Positions 45,403-56,700 are shown, numbered from the stretch's first letter. The stretch: DNA of 64,000 nucleotides from Cupriavidus yeoncheonensis (GCF_905397275.1 NZ_CAJPUY010000009.1:223183-287182), one strand, 5' to 3'. Numbers and translations: made by a program. The notes: a model not told the origin generated them from the letters alone.

Positions 45403-46545
45403 ATGCCATACCAACTCCCGGACGAAGACCAAAACTTGGCCGTCGAGGCCTTCCGCAAGTTCCTGCACGCAAAGATCAAGCCGGTGGTGAAGGAGTATCG
45501 CGACCGCTTCATCCCCAAGGAGAAGATGCGCGAACTGACCACGCAGATCGCCGAGTTCGGCCTGCCGGGCTGCACCATCCCGGTCGAGCACGGCGGCATG
45601 GGATGGACCTATACGGCCCAGGGCATGCTGTTCGAGGAACTGATGGCCGTGTCGTGCGACCTGGGCATCTGCGTGATGATCAACAACGGCGTCGCGCGCC
45701 GCCTGCTGTCGGCCCCCCCCGCACTGCGCGACCGCTATCTGCCGGGCATCCTGGCCGGCGAACTGTTCGGTTGCGCGGGCATCTCCGAGCCGGACGTCGG
45801 CTCCAATGTTGCCGAAATCCGCACGCGCGGCGACCGCGATGGCGATCACTTCATCATCAACGGTGAAAAGACGTGGATCACCAACGGCCACTATTCCGAC
45901 TTCATCATCTGCACGATGAAGGGCGAGAAGGGCCTGTCGCACATCCTGGTCGACCGCAAGGAGCACGGCTACGAAACCCGCAACATCGAGAAGATCGCGC
46001 TGAATTCGCAGTCGACGGCACAAGTGTTTTTCAGTGACACCCGCGTGCCCGACAGCAACCTGATCGAAGGCGAGGGCGATGGCCTGAAGAACACCATGAA
46101 GATGTTCGAGATGGCGCGTGGCCATGTGGGCATGCTGTCGGTGGGCCTGATGCGCGCCGCGCTGGAAGACTCGATCGCGTACGCCACCGAGCGCAAGCAG
46201 TTCGGCAAGGTGATCGCCAGCCACCAGCTGGTGGCGGCCAAGATCGCCAACATCGCCATGCTGCTCGACGCGTCGCGCCTGATGTGCCAGCGTGTATTCG
46301 GCATGATCGACGCCGGCGTGCGCTGCGACCTGGAAGCATCGATGGCGAAGGCCTTTGCCACCGAGTCGGCGGTCAAGGCCTGCCGCGAGGCGGTGCAGCT
46401 TCACGGCGGCAATGGCATCACCAAGGAGTTCATGGTCGAGAAGTATCTGCGCGAGGCGATCATCATTCCGATCCCGGATGGCACTACCGAGATCCAGCGG
46501 CTGTTCATCTCGCGCCGGCTGACCGGGGTTTCCGCGTTCGTCTGA
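45403..46545 (+). CDS. acyl-CoA dehydrogenase
   Basis: 380-residue FAD enzyme. Motifs: CAGISEPDVGSN (FAD/substrate loop), KTWITNGHYSDFIIC, YATERKQFGKVIASHQLV, QLHGGNGITKEFMVEKYLR and the C-terminal IIIPIPDGTTEIQRLFISRRL. It introduces the 2,3-double bond in acyl-CoA. The catalytic base would be the Glu in the DGTTEIQ loop region or an equivalent position; not assigned. Cotranscribed with the hydratase; a terminator follows. Confidence 0.93.
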   Translation: MPYQLPDEDQNLAVEAFRKFLHAKIKPVVKEYRDRFIPKEKMRELTTQIAEFGLPGCTIPVEHGGMGWTYTAQGMLFEELMAVSCDLGICVMINNGVARRLLSAPPALRDRYLPGILAGELFGCAGISEPDVGSNVAEIRTRGDRDGDHFIINGEKTWITNGHYSDFIICTMKGEKGLSHILVDRKEHGYETRNIEKIALNSQSTAQVFFSDTRVPDSNLIEGEGDGLKNTMKMFEMARGHVGMLSVGLMRAALEDSIAYATERKQFGKVIASHQLVAAKIANIAMLLDASRLMCQRVFGMIDAGVRCDLEASMAKAFATESAVKACREAVQLHGGNGITKEFMVEKYLREAIIIPIPDGTTEIQRLFISRRLTGVSAFV

Positions 46546-46579
46546 GCGAGACGGAGCAGACCCGGTCCGACACGTCCTT

Positions 46580-46612
46580 GCCGGCGCGAAACATGCGCCG
46601 GCTTATTTCATT
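46580..46612 (+). terminator. intrinsic terminator after acyl-CoA dehydrogenase
   Basis: Stem GCCGGCGC / GCGCCGGC with loop GAAACAT, followed by TTATTTCATTT. Lies 35 bp past the dehydrogenase stop and just before the MBL hydrolase gene. Confidence 0.75.
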
Positions 46613-46633
46613 TCGCAATATCGGGAGGTACCG

Positions 46634-47689
46634 ATGGAGGCATCCGACACCATCGACGAACTTGTCTATCCCTGCGGCGACCCGCCCGACTCCGGCTCCA
46701 TCCGCGCGGTGGCGCCCGGCGTCATGTGGATCCGCATGCGGCTGTCAGGTTCATCGCTCGGCGCGATCAACCTCTGGGCGTTGGAAGACAGGGGCGGCTG
46801 GACGCTGGTCGACACCGGCATTCACACGCCCGGCGTGGCGCGCGACTGGGAGACACTGCTGAGCGGTCCGCTGGGCGGCAGGCCGGTGCGGCGCGTGCTT
46901 GTCACGCATCTGCATGCCGATCATGTCGGCATGGCCGGCTGGCTCACGCGGCGCACCGGTGCGCGGCTGTGGATGACGCGACTGGAATACCTCTCGGCTC
47001 AGGCATCGGCGAACGCAGGCACGAGCACGTTGTCAATGGAAGCGATGGCGTTCTACCGACGCGCCGGGTGGGGCGCCGATGCCATCGCGGCGCATGCGGC
47101 GTCATATGGCCGCAACCAGTCCCTTGTCTTTCCGCTGCCGGGCAGCTTCCGCCGCATCAGCGATGACGAGACCCTGAGCATCGGCGGGCGCCCATGGCGG
47201 GTGGTGGTCGGTTCCGGCCATTGTCCCGAACACGCCTGCCTGTTCTGCGATGGGTTGAACTTGCTGATCTCCGGCGACCAGGTGCTGCCGCGCATCTCCT
47301 CGAATGTCTCGGTGCAGCCGTCCGAGCCCGAGGCGGACCCGCTGGCAGAATGGTTGGCGTCGCTGCGCAAGCTGCGCCGCGAAGTCCCGCGCGACGTGCT
47401 GGTGCTGCCGGCGCACAATGAGCCGTTCTCCGGTTTGCATGGGCGGCTGGCCGCGCTCGAGGCCGGCATCCAGCGCAAGCTGGACACGCTGCGCAGGGCG
47501 CTAATGGCGCCAAGGCGCGCGGTCGATGTCTTTGCCGCGCTGTTCTCGGCACCGGTGTCGCCGGACGAGCTGTCCCGCTACTGCCTCGCTACCGGTGAGG
47601 CGATGGCGTATTTGAGTTATCTGCTGTACCGCGGCGAGATCGCCGCGCAGGAAGATGCCGATGGGGTGGCGTGGTATCGCGAGCCGTGA
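46634..47689 (+). CDS. MBL-fold metallo-hydrolase
   Basis: 351 residues. Metal motif THLHADHVGMAG (HxHxDH), metal His in GSGHCPEHACLF, Asp in LLISGDQVLPRIS and final His in LPAHNEPFSG. A helical C-terminal extension of ~90 residues follows. The glyoxalase-II-like pattern suggests a thioesterase or hydrolase; within an acyl-CoA pathway a CoA-thioester hydrolase is conceivable. GGGAGG lies 5 nt before the start. Convergent with the acyl-CoA ligase. Confidence 0.87.
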   Translation: MEASDTIDELVYPCGDPPDSGSIRAVAPGVMWIRMRLSGSSLGAINLWALEDRGGWTLVDTGIHTPGVARDWETLLSGPLGGRPVRRVLVTHLHADHVGMAGWLTRRTGARLWMTRLEYLSAQASANAGTSTLSMEAMAFYRRAGWGADAIAAHAASYGRNQSLVFPLPGSFRRISDDETLSIGGRPWRVVVGSGHCPEHACLFCDGLNLLISGDQVLPRISSNVSVQPSEPEADPLAEWLASLRKLRREVPRDVLVLPAHNEPFSGLHGRLAALEAGIQRKLDTLRRALMAPRRAVDVFAALFSAPVSPDELSRYCLATGEAMAYLSYLLYRGEIAAQEDADGVAWYREP

Positions 47690-47703
47690 CCGGGTGAAGC
47701 CCC

Positions 47704-47748
47704 AGCGCCCCCCCTTCGCACGCGCTTCCGCAAGGGAGACGGGGGCGC
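47704..47748. terminator. possible convergent terminator hairpin
   Basis: GCGCCCCC and GGGGGCGC flank a 28-nt loop that holds a further CCTT/AAGG pairing. It lies between the convergent MBL hydrolase and acyl-CoA ligase genes. No T-run, so only a possible terminator. Confidence 0.35.
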
Positions 47749-47756
47749 CAGGGCCA

Positions 47757-49325
47757 TCAGGCCACGCGGCGCGAATGCGCCTTCCAGTATTTTTCGCGTA
47801 CCTGCCGGCGCTGCACCTTGCCGACCACGCTGACCGGAATCTCCGTCACGAACGCCACCGATTTCGGCGCCTTGAAGCGCCCGATCGTCGCCTTGACGTG
47901 GTCGATCAGCGCTTCCTCGGTGACCTCGCACCCGTCGCGCAGGATCACCTCGGCGTGCACGGTCTCGCCCCACTGCTCGTCAGGCACGCCGACCACCGCG
48001 CACAACGCCACCGCCGGGTGCGAGCTGAGCGCCGACTCCACTTCATTGGCGTAGACGTTGAAGCCGCCCGTGATGATCATGTCCTTCTTGCGGTCGACAA
48101 TGAACAGGAAGCCGTCGGCATCCACATAGCCCAGATCGCCGGATTTCCAGAAGCCGTTCTCGAACTCCGCTGCCGTGCCCTCCGGATTGTCGAAGTAGCC
48201 CGAGATCACCGCCCGCGAGCGCAGCCACAGTTCGCCCGTGACGCCGGGCGCCACTTCTTTGCCCGCTTCGTCCATGACCACCACCTCCGCTTGCCCGGTC
48301 ACGCGGCCGGCCGAGCCGAGACGCTCGTCCGATGCCGTCGCATGGTCGGCTTTGGTCAGTACCGCCACGCGCTGAATGCACTCGGTCGAGCCATACGCCT
48401 GCACGAAGATATTCCCGAACCGCTGCTGGAGCTGGCGCAGCTTGTTGGGGCTCATCGGCGCGGCGCCGTAGAAGCAGGTGGCGAGAGTGGAGAGGTCATG
48501 GCCGGTCGCCTCGGGCAAGTCGAGCAGGCGATAGAGCAGCGTCGGCACCATCATCGCGACAGTGATGCCGTGCGCCTCGACATTGCGGCACCACTGGCGC
48601 ATATCGGGCACGTTTTGCGTGACGGTGCAGCCGCCGCGAAACATCGTGGGCAGCAGGCCAAGGCCCGAGCCGTGGCTGACGGGGGCCATGTGCAGATAGC
48701 GCGTGTCCCGGTCGATCCAGGTCTCGCCGGCGGCGAAGAAGGAATCCCGGCTGGCGAGCCAGTTGTCCATCGTGTACTGCGCGCACTTGCTCTTGCCGGT
48801 GGTCCCGCCGGTGAAGCGGTAGATGAGTGCGTCGCGCGTGGTGTCGCTCTCCACGCCGGGGTTGGTGTCTGGCACGCCTTCGAGCAGGTCGTTGAAGCAG
48901 AGCAGGCCCTCGCGCGGCGCGGCGGGCGGGTCCATGCAGACCACCGTAATGCCGCGTTCGCGCAGCATCGGATAATGGGTCTCGATCAGGCTGTTTTCGA
49001 TGAACACGACCTTGGGTCGGATGAAGTCGACCTGCCAGCGGTGCTCTTCGATCGCATCGCGGAAATTGGTCCAGCAGGCGGCGGCCTCGCCTTTCAGCGC
49101 GGTCCAGGCGTGCAGCAGCGAAAGGCTGTCGTTCTCCAGGATGCAGAGCCAGATGTCGCCGCGGCGCAGGTTCAGGCGGTCGCGGATCATATTCGCCACC
49201 TGATTGGTGTAGCGGTGCAGCTCGCCGTGCGTGAAGCGGCGGTTGCGCTCAGTGTTGACCAGCGCCTCGCGGTCGCGGTGCTGCATCGCGATCTGCGCGG
49301 TCAGGTTGGCGAAGTTCATTCTCAT
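47757..49325 (-). CDS. AMP-dependent acyl-CoA synthetase/ligase
   Basis: 522-residue ANL-superfamily adenylating enzyme. ATP-binding P-loop YRFTGGTTGKSK, AYGSTE (A5), GELWLRSRAVISGYF, hinge Asp region KSGDLGYVDADGFLFIVDRKKDMI and the C-terminal catalytic Lys in PVSVVGKVQRRQ. It activates a carboxylic acid as its CoA thioester, the entry step for the CoA enzymes nearby. Start ATG 49325 (MRMNFANL) has GGAG 6 nt upstream. It lies downstream of the family III CoA-transferase gene in the same direction. Confidence 0.92.
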   Translation of the reverse strand: MRMNFANLTAQIAMQHRDREALVNTERNRRFTHGELHRYTNQVANMIRDRLNLRRGDIWLCILENDSLSLLHAWTALKGEAAACWTNFRDAIEEHRWQVDFIRPKVVFIENSLIETHYPMLRERGITVVCMDPPAAPREGLLCFNDLLEGVPDTNPGVESDTTRDALIYRFTGGTTGKSKCAQYTMDNWLASRDSFFAAGETWIDRDTRYLHMAPVSHGSGLGLLPTMFRGGCTVTQNVPDMRQWCRNVEAHGITVAMMVPTLLYRLLDLPEATGHDLSTLATCFYGAAPMSPNKLRQLQQRFGNIFVQAYGSTECIQRVAVLTKADHATASDERLGSAGRVTGQAEVVVMDEAGKEVAPGVTGELWLRSRAVISGYFDNPEGTAAEFENGFWKSGDLGYVDADGFLFIVDRKKDMIITGGFNVYANEVESALSSHPAVALCAVVGVPDEQWGETVHAEVILRDGCEVTEEALIDHVKATIGRFKAPKSVAFVTEIPVSVVGKVQRRQVREKYWKAHSRRVA

Positions 49326-49407
49326 GTTGGTCTCCATGCCCCCGGGGCGGCGCTTGGCGCAGCCTGTCCTCGGGTGTTTCTGTTCGTAATTGGGCCGTCT
49401 CTTTGTT

Positions 49408-50532
49408 CTAGCGGCGGATGAGCCAGTCTGCCAGCACGGCGGCGCTATGTTCGCCACGGCGCGGGATGGGCCCGGGGATGCCAGCCGGCGTCCCCGAGAA
49501 GCGCGGAGCCGGGCTCGCCTGCAGCACGCCGTCGGCCTCCGTGTAGACCCCGCGGGCACGCAGGTGGGGATGCGCGGCTGCTTCGTCGGGGCTCAGCACA
49601 GGCGCGAAGCAGGCGTCGGTGCCTTCCAGCAGTTCGCACCAGGTCGCGCGGTCGCGGGTGGCGAAGAGGGCGGCGAGCCGTTCGCGCAGCGCGGGCCACT
49701 GGTCGGCGTCGTGCTGGGTGGCATAGGCGGGGTCGTCCGCCAGTCCAAGCCGCTCACGGAGTTCGCGGTAGAACTTGGGCTCCAGCGCGCCGACTGTGAT
49801 GAATTCGCCGTCCGCGCAGCGGTAAGCGTTATACCAGTGCGGCCCGTCGAGCATGCTGCGCCCGCGCGCGCGCTGCATGTGGCCGCCCGCCTGCAGGCCG
49901 AGCAGCAGCGACGTCATATGCGCGCTGCCGTCCACGATGGCCGCGTCCACCACTTGCCCCGGACCACCGGCCCGCACCTGCAGCAACCCGGCCAGCAGGC
50001 CGGCCACGAGGTACATGGCGCCGCCGCCAATGTCGCCCACGAGGCTTGGTGGCGCCATCGGCGGCTCGCCCGGTTGGCCGGCATACCACAGCGATCCGGA
50101 CAGGGCGATGTAGTTGATGTCATGGCCCGCTGCCTGCGCAAGCGGACCGTCCTGCCCCCAGCCGGTCATGCGTCCGTAGACCAGACTCGGGTTGTGCCGC
50201 AGACAGGTATCGGGCCCGAGACCGAGCCGTTCCATCACCCCGGGCCGCATGCCTTCGATCAGCGCATCGCAGTGCTCGACAAGCCGCAGCATGGTCGAGC
50301 GACCGGCTTCGGCTTTCAGATCGAGGGCAAGCGACCGCTTGCCCCGCCGCGAGATAGCGCCCGCGCCAAGGTCGATCGCGTCCTCGCCAGCCTGCGGGCG
50401 ATCGACCACCACCACGTCCGCCCCCAGATCCGCCAGCAACATGCCGCAGAAGGGCCCTGGCCCGATCCCGGCTACTTCGAGTACGCGGATGCCCGAGAGA
50501 GGGCCCTTGCGTTGTGGCGTGCGCCTGTCCAT
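49408..50532 (-). CDS. CaiB/BaiF family III CoA-transferase or alpha-methylacyl-CoA racemase
   Basis: 374 residues. N-terminal GIRVLEVAGIGPGPFCGMLL then ADLGADVVVVDRP, RGKRSLALDLK, GMRPGVMERLGLGP, and AAGHDINYIALSG. The HDINY segment with Asp on the His side, and VGDIGGGAMYLVAGLLAGLL, are characteristic of alpha-methylacyl-CoA racemases, which invert 2-methylacyl-CoA stereochemistry. A CoA-transferase role cannot be excluded. Racemase activity would fit degradation of a methyl-branched acid together with the SCP-x-type thiolase. Confidence 0.85.
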   Translation of the reverse strand: MDRRTPQRKGPLSGIRVLEVAGIGPGPFCGMLLADLGADVVVVDRPQAGEDAIDLGAGAISRRGKRSLALDLKAEAGRSTMLRLVEHCDALIEGMRPGVMERLGLGPDTCLRHNPSLVYGRMTGWGQDGPLAQAAGHDINYIALSGSLWYAGQPGEPPMAPPSLVGDIGGGAMYLVAGLLAGLLQVRAGGPGQVVDAAIVDGSAHMTSLLLGLQAGGHMQRARGRSMLDGPHWYNAYRCADGEFITVGALEPKFYRELRERLGLADDPAYATQHDADQWPALRERLAALFATRDRATWCELLEGTDACFAPVLSPDEAAAHPHLRARGVYTEADGVLQASPAPRFSGTPAGIPGPIPRRGEHSAAVLADWLIRR

Positions 50533-50603
50533 ACCTCGATCCCTCGATCCCGCTCTTGCATTGACGACATGGGCCGCAGGTTAGAGCGGTCCGGCACAGG
50601 TAG

Positions 50604-50632
50604 CGCCCCCCACGGAGGGGGACGAGGGGTGC
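50604..50632. promoter_or_regulatory. GC-rich dyad, weaker site 4 of a shared motif
   Basis: On the minus strand GCACCCC is followed by CCCCC-TCCGT-GGGGG. It lies 72-100 bp upstream of the CoA-transferase/racemase start. Similar in composition and half-sites to the dyads at 37819, 40528 and 44503, but less well conserved. Confidence 0.3.
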
Positions 50633-50717
50633 CCGAGGTGTTGCATCATGGGAGGAGCGTAATTCCATAAGCGGCCACCCCTGTCGTTGGCATGCTGATC
50701 AGGCCCGGTGCAGGGCA

Positions 50718-50739
50718 CTGCCGGCGCGGAGGCCGGCAG
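50718..50739 (-). terminator. hairpin just downstream of glucan synthase gene
   Basis: Stem CTGCCGGC / GCCGGCAG with loop GCGGAG, starting 5 bp past the stop codon of the minus-strand giant gene. No T-run follows, so terminator function is uncertain. Confidence 0.4.
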
Positions 50740-50743
50740 GACA

Positions 50744-53700
50744 TCAAAGCAGGACCACCAGCGTGTGCTCGCCCCCATCCAGCGGGGCGCTGGCCAGGCC
50801 GTCGGCAAACGGGATGCCGGCGCCGTCAAGAAGCGCCTGCGAGATGCCGTCCGCGCGGTGCAATCGCGTTTCCACGCTGATCTCGTAACGGGTCGACGCC
50901 ACGTTGACGGTGGCCTTGAAGCCAGGCCACGAGGCCGGAATGCAGGGGGCAACGACCAGGCGGTCTCCCTCCCTTCGGATGCCCAGGATGCCTTCCAGTC
51001 CGGCGCGATACATCCATCCCGCAGCACCCGTGTACCAGGTCCATCCGCCGCGGCCGGTGTGAGGTGGCAGCGAGTAGACGTCGGCCGCAACCACATAGGG
51101 CTCGACCTTGTAGCGCTCGACCGCAAGCGGTGTCAGTGCATGGTTGATCGGGTTGAGCAGCGAGAGCAGTTCTACGGCCTTGTCGGCCTCGCCGAGCCTG
51201 GCAAATGCGAGGACTGCCCACATCGCTGCATGGCTGTACTGCCCGCCGTTCTCGCGCAGGCCGGGCGGGTAGCCCTTGATGTAGCCGGGGTCAAGGGTGC
51301 CCTTGTCGAAGGGCGGCGTGAACAGCAACGCCAGCCCGTCCTCGCGGCGCACCAGGTATTTTTCCAGCGAGGCCATCGCTGCGCGGGCACGGACTGGGTC
51401 GGCCGCGCCCGACAGCACGGCCCAGGACTGTGCAATGGCGTCGATCCGGCATTCCTCGCGGTCTCTGGAGCCCAGCCAGGTGCCGTCGTCGAAGGTCGCG
51501 CGGCGATACCAGTCGCCGTCCCAGGCCTCCCGCTCCAGCGCCTCGCGCAGCAAGGCCGCATGCGCGCGCCAGCGGCTTGCGCGCCCGGCATCGCGGGTCT
51601 GCGCCAGCGGCGCGAACATGACGAGGGTACGTAGCAGCAGCCAGCCCAGCCAGACGCTCTCGCCCTTGCCGCCGGCCCCGACTAGGTTCATGCCATCGTT
51701 CCAGTCGCCGCCGCCGACCAGCGGCAGCCCGTGCTCGCCGGACAGCGCCATGCAACTGTCGATGCCGCGTGCGCAATGCTCGAACAGCGAGGCCGATACA
51801 TCCGAGACCATCGGCTGGAAGAAGGCGTCGGCTTCGGCAGGGTCCAGCAGTCGGCCTTCCAGGAACGGCAGCATCTCGTCCAGCACTTCAGTGTCGTTCG
51901 AGCCGGCAATGTAGCTGGCGGTAGCGAACGCCAGCCACACACGGTCGTCGGAGATCCTGGTCCGCACGCCCTGGCCGGAGTGCGGCAGCCACCAGTGCTG
52001 AACGTCGCCTTCGGCGAACTGCCGCCCGGCGGCGCGCAGCAGATGCCGCCGCACTGCGTCGGGACTGGCAAGGGCGAGCGCCAGGCCGTCCTGCAACTGG
52101 TCGCGGAAGCCGTACGCTCCGCTTGCCTGATAAAAGGCCGAGCGCGCCCAGATGCGGCAGGCAAGCGTCTGGTAGAGAAGCCAGCCGTTGAGCATGATGT
52201 CCATGGCCCGGTCCGGCGTCCTGACCTGTACCGCGCCAAGCAGGTCTCGCCAGTGCCGGGTCACGGTCGCCAGCACGTCGTCGAGATCCGTCTTGCGATA
52301 GCGCGCAAGCAGCGCGCTGGCTTCAGCAGCCGAGGCGCATTGTCCGATGAACGAGACGACTTCGACAGTCTCGCCGGCGGCGAGCTCGACATGGCACTGC
52401 AAGGCCGTGCAGGGGTCCAGGCCCGCTCCGGTCGCGCCGGACAAGGGCGCCTCGCGGAGCAGCGCCGCAGGCGCTTCAGGGCCGCCATTCCGGCCAAGGA
52501 ATTCGGTGCGGTCCGTGGTCCAGGCGGTCTGCCTGCCGCCCAGATCGGCAAAGGCCACGCGACCCGCAAACGCCGTGCTCCACGGATTGCGGATCAGGAG
52601 AGCGCCGGTGGTTGGGTCCGGCGCCGTCGTGATAAACGGCACCGAGGCGCCCCGGGAGGTGCCCAGCACCCATTCCGTATAGGCCGTCACGGAAAGGCGG
52701 CGGGGGACGCCGGAGAGATTGCGCAGCGTCAGGCGCGAGATCTTGATCGGATCGTCCAGCGGAACGTACTGCAGCAACGCCAGCCCGATCTCGTTGGCCT
52801 CATGCGTGAAGCGGCTGTAGCCGTGCCCGTGGCGGGCCATATAGCTGCCGTTGTCCCGGATCGGTTGCGCGGTGGCGCTCCAGATCTCGTGGGTATCCTC
52901 GTCGCGAACATAGATGGCCTCGCCGCACGGGTCCGTGGCTGCGTCGTTGGACCACGGCGTCAACTGGTTGTCGCGACTGTTCTCCGCCCAGGTGTAGCCG
53001 CTGCCGCTGGCCGACGCCTGGAAGCCAAAGCCGGGATTGGCGATCACGTTGATCCATGGCGCAGGGGTCGACCGGCCGGCGTTCAGCACCACCACATATT
53101 CCCGCCCGTCCTGGTCGAAGCCGCCCAGCCCGTTGAAGAATTCGAGCCGGGGCACCGACGGCACTGGCAGTGGCGCGGACTTGCGGCGCCGGACGGGTAT
53201 GGGAAGCGGGGCGAGCGCGGCGGGCAGGCGGGCGAGCTGGTTCGCGATCGGGCCACGCCGGGCAATCAGCGCGACGCGCGCGACCGACTGGAGCAGGGCG
53301 CGGGTTTCGGGAGCCATCATGTCGGCACGCAAGGTATATACCGATCCGCGCACCGATTCCTCGCCCGTCTGGCTCTGCGAATGACTGCTGCGAACCGCGG
53401 TCTCGATCGCTATCTGCAGGTCCTGGAGATAGGACGAGGCGCGCTCGTTGACGATGACCAGATCGACGCCAAGCCCTTTCATGCGCCAGTACTCGTGGGC
53501 GCGCAGCAACTGGCGCACCTGGACGATGTCCTCGATCTCGTCGATGCGCAGGAGAACAATCGGCAAGTCGCCGGAAATCGCCAGCGGCCACAGTCCCGAT
53601 TGCGGACCCGCGCCGCGCAGGATGGCGTCCGGCGGGGCCCGGAAGCGGGCGTCGGCATAGAGCAGCGGGGCGGCCAGACGCTGGAAGTCGGCCGCCTCCG

Positions 53701-56700
53701 CCGCGTCGACGTCAAGGTGGCGAAGCTCGACCTGGGCCTGCGTCCAGGCCAGCGTCTTGGCCCGGTCGAACGCGTTGCGGTCCTGGTGCTTGTCGATCAG
53801 GGCCAGCAGATCGGCATGCGACGACGCAATGACGGTCCAGAAGGCTACCCGCGCGCTGCCCCCGGACGCAATCCGCACACGCTGCCTGAGCGAGAAGATC
53901 GGGTCGAGCACGGTGCCGACCGTATTCGAGAGCGGCAGTCCGGCTGTGACGACCGCGCACGCGGCGGGCGCACGACCGTCTTCGAGAAAGCGCGCCCGGT
54001 CGGACTCATACTGCGGATTGGCGACAAGGTCGCCTTCCACCACGCTGAAGTGGGCGGCCCACACGGGTGGCTCCGCGGGCGAGCGCAGGCGGCGCGTTGC
54101 GGTCAGCGCGCCGGACTCCGGCAGGTGCCCGGTCTGGATGAACATCCTGGAGAAGGCCGGATGCGCGTCATAAGACGCGCGCGTGGCGAGCGCCACTTCA
54201 GCGTAGGAGGTCAGTTCGATCTCACGTGGGCGGCGTCCGTTGTTGACCAGCGATACGCGGCGGACCTCGCCGTCGTCCTCGCCGGAAACCAGGACTTCCA
54301 GGATGGTGGTCAGGCTGCCGTCGTGTCGCACGAATTCGGCGCAGTCTTCGGCAAAGGCCACTTCGCCGGCGTGCTTGCCATCGGTGCCCGTTTGCGCGCT
54401 GGCAGACCAGGTGACGCCGCTTTGCGTATCGCGCAGGAAGATGAAGGAGCCCGAATCGTCGCGGGTGGCATCTTCGCGCCAGCGCGTCACGGCCAGGTCG
54501 CGCCAACGGCTGTAGCCCATTCCCGTGGTGGTCAGCATCACCGCATAGCGTCCGTTGGACAGCAAGTGGGTGACCGGGTTGCCGGATGCCGGCGCCGCGA
54601 ACCGCCGCACTGCGGAGTCCTGCGTCAGTACCGCCGCAGCCGAGGCCTTCACCTCCTCCGCGCGGGGATGCGCGACAGCGACGTTGCGCGGCATGCGTTC
54701 CTGCAGCAGCAGTTCGCAGGCCTGGATCATCGGCTCGCGATGGAAGCGCTCGCGCATGCGGCCATCGTGCAGGGCATTGGCGATGGCAACGATGGTCATG
54801 CCCTGGTGGTGCGCCATGAAGCTGCGCACGATGGCAACCGTCTCGCTCTCCGCCAGGCGCGCGCGCGTGTAGTCCAGCGCCTCGTAGAAGCCGTAGCGTC
54901 CAAGGGCGCCGAGTTCGGCCAGGCGACGATAGTTGTCGCGCGCGGCCTGCGGATCGACCATGGCCGCCAGCCCCGTGGCATAAGGGGCGATCACCGCGTT
55001 CTCGGACAAGCCGCGCTTGAGCCCCAGGCCGGGGACGCCGAAGTTCGAGTACTGGTAGGTGAATTCCCTGTCGCGCGCGTTGTATGCCGATTCGGAAACG
55101 CCCCACGGAATCCCCAGCGATTGCCCGTAGCCCTGCTGGCGCGCCACCACCAGGCGCGCGGTCTGTTCAAGCAGGCTGCCGGAGGGGGCGCGCATCACCA
55201 GCGACGGCATCAGGTATTCGAACATCGAGCCCGACCACGAAATCAGTGCCGAGCCCTTGCCAAGTGGTGTCGCCATGCGCCCCAGCCGGAACCAGTGCGA
55301 GGTTGACACGTCCCCCTTGGCAATGGCGAACAGGCTGGCGAGCCGCGCTTCGGAGGCGAGCAGGTCGTAGCAACTGGCATCGTGCCGGTTGTCGGCAAGC
55401 GAATAGCCGATCGACAGCAGCTTGCGCGCCGGATCGAGCAGAAAGGCAAAGTCCATCGCCAGCGCCAGTTCACGTGCAGTGTGCGCGAGCGCCGTCAGCC
55501 TGGCGGCCAGCGCCTGCGGCGCTTCCGCCTGCTGCCGCTGATCGCGCTCATGCTCGGTGACGGCGCGTTGCAGCGCGTCGGTCCAGAAGGCCAGGTCGGC
55601 AACACTGTCATCGCCGGCGGCGGACGCAATGTCATGTACCAGACTGACGGTCTTCTGCGCGAGTCGCCTGAGCGCCGGTGCCCGTGTTGCCATGGAGAGC
55701 GAGCGGGCAAGCAGGGCGTGGATCTCGGCCAGCACTGCACCGAGCTGTCGTCCGGGGCCGCTGTGCGCAAGGCGTAGCGCAGCCAGCGCCTCGTCTGCCA
55801 GCCGCACGGTGTCCGCCAGGCCGTGGCAAGGATCTGGCGCAGGGGCGATTGCCCATTCTTCGCAGGCATTCGCGACCACGATCAGGTGCGCGGCGAGGTT
55901 GCCGCTGTCGACCGACGAAATGTAGGCGGGATGCAGCGCCTGCAGGCCCTGTGTCTCGTACCAGTTGTGGAAGTGGCCGCGGTAGCGCGGCAGCTTGCGC
56001 ATGGCGGCGAACGCCGCTTCCATGCGCCCGACCGTCTCGGTGGTGCCGGCCCAGCCGAAGTCGCGCGCAGCGATGGCCGACAGCAGGTAGAGCCCGATAT
56101 TGGTTGGCGAGGTCCGGTGCGCCACGACGGGCCTGGGTGTCTCCTGGAAGTTGTCGGGCGGCAGCATATTGTCCGCCGGCGTGACGAAGGTTTCGAAGAA
56201 GCGCCAGGTGCGGCGCGCGGTGAGGCGCAGCGCAAGCGCGTCGGCCTCCGGCAGGGTGAGCCGGCGCCCGACGGCCGGCGCACGGCTGGTCCACAAGGCA
56301 AGGGCTGGCGCCGTCAGCCATAGCAGCGCAAAGGGCAGCACGAGCGGCCACGACGACGGCAACAGTCCCACGCCGACGGCGGCCATCGACAGCGCAAGCA
56401 GGGTGCCGCCGACCATCAGCCGGTAAAAGCCGGTCAGGTCCAGCCGCGGGCGCGTGGCGGATTGCGCAGCCGTGGTCCACTCGAGCAGATAGCGGTGCGT
56501 GTAGAACAGCCGTGCCAGCGTCCGGGCGATGGCGTCACCCGTGCGCCAGGCCTGGTCAGGCACGAAGGCCAGCCCCAGCAGAATCTGCGTGGCGGCTAGC
56601 CGCAGGTCTGCGAGCAGCGCCTGCACATGGTTGCGCAGGCGCATGCCGCTACGGTGCCGCAGGCCGGACAGGATGCCGGGCAGGACGGCCGGAATGGCCA

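Noticed and set aside
51731..55306. 1191-codon open frame on the plus strand
   Set aside because: Antisense to the glucan synthase gene; low-complexity translation typical of a GC shadow.
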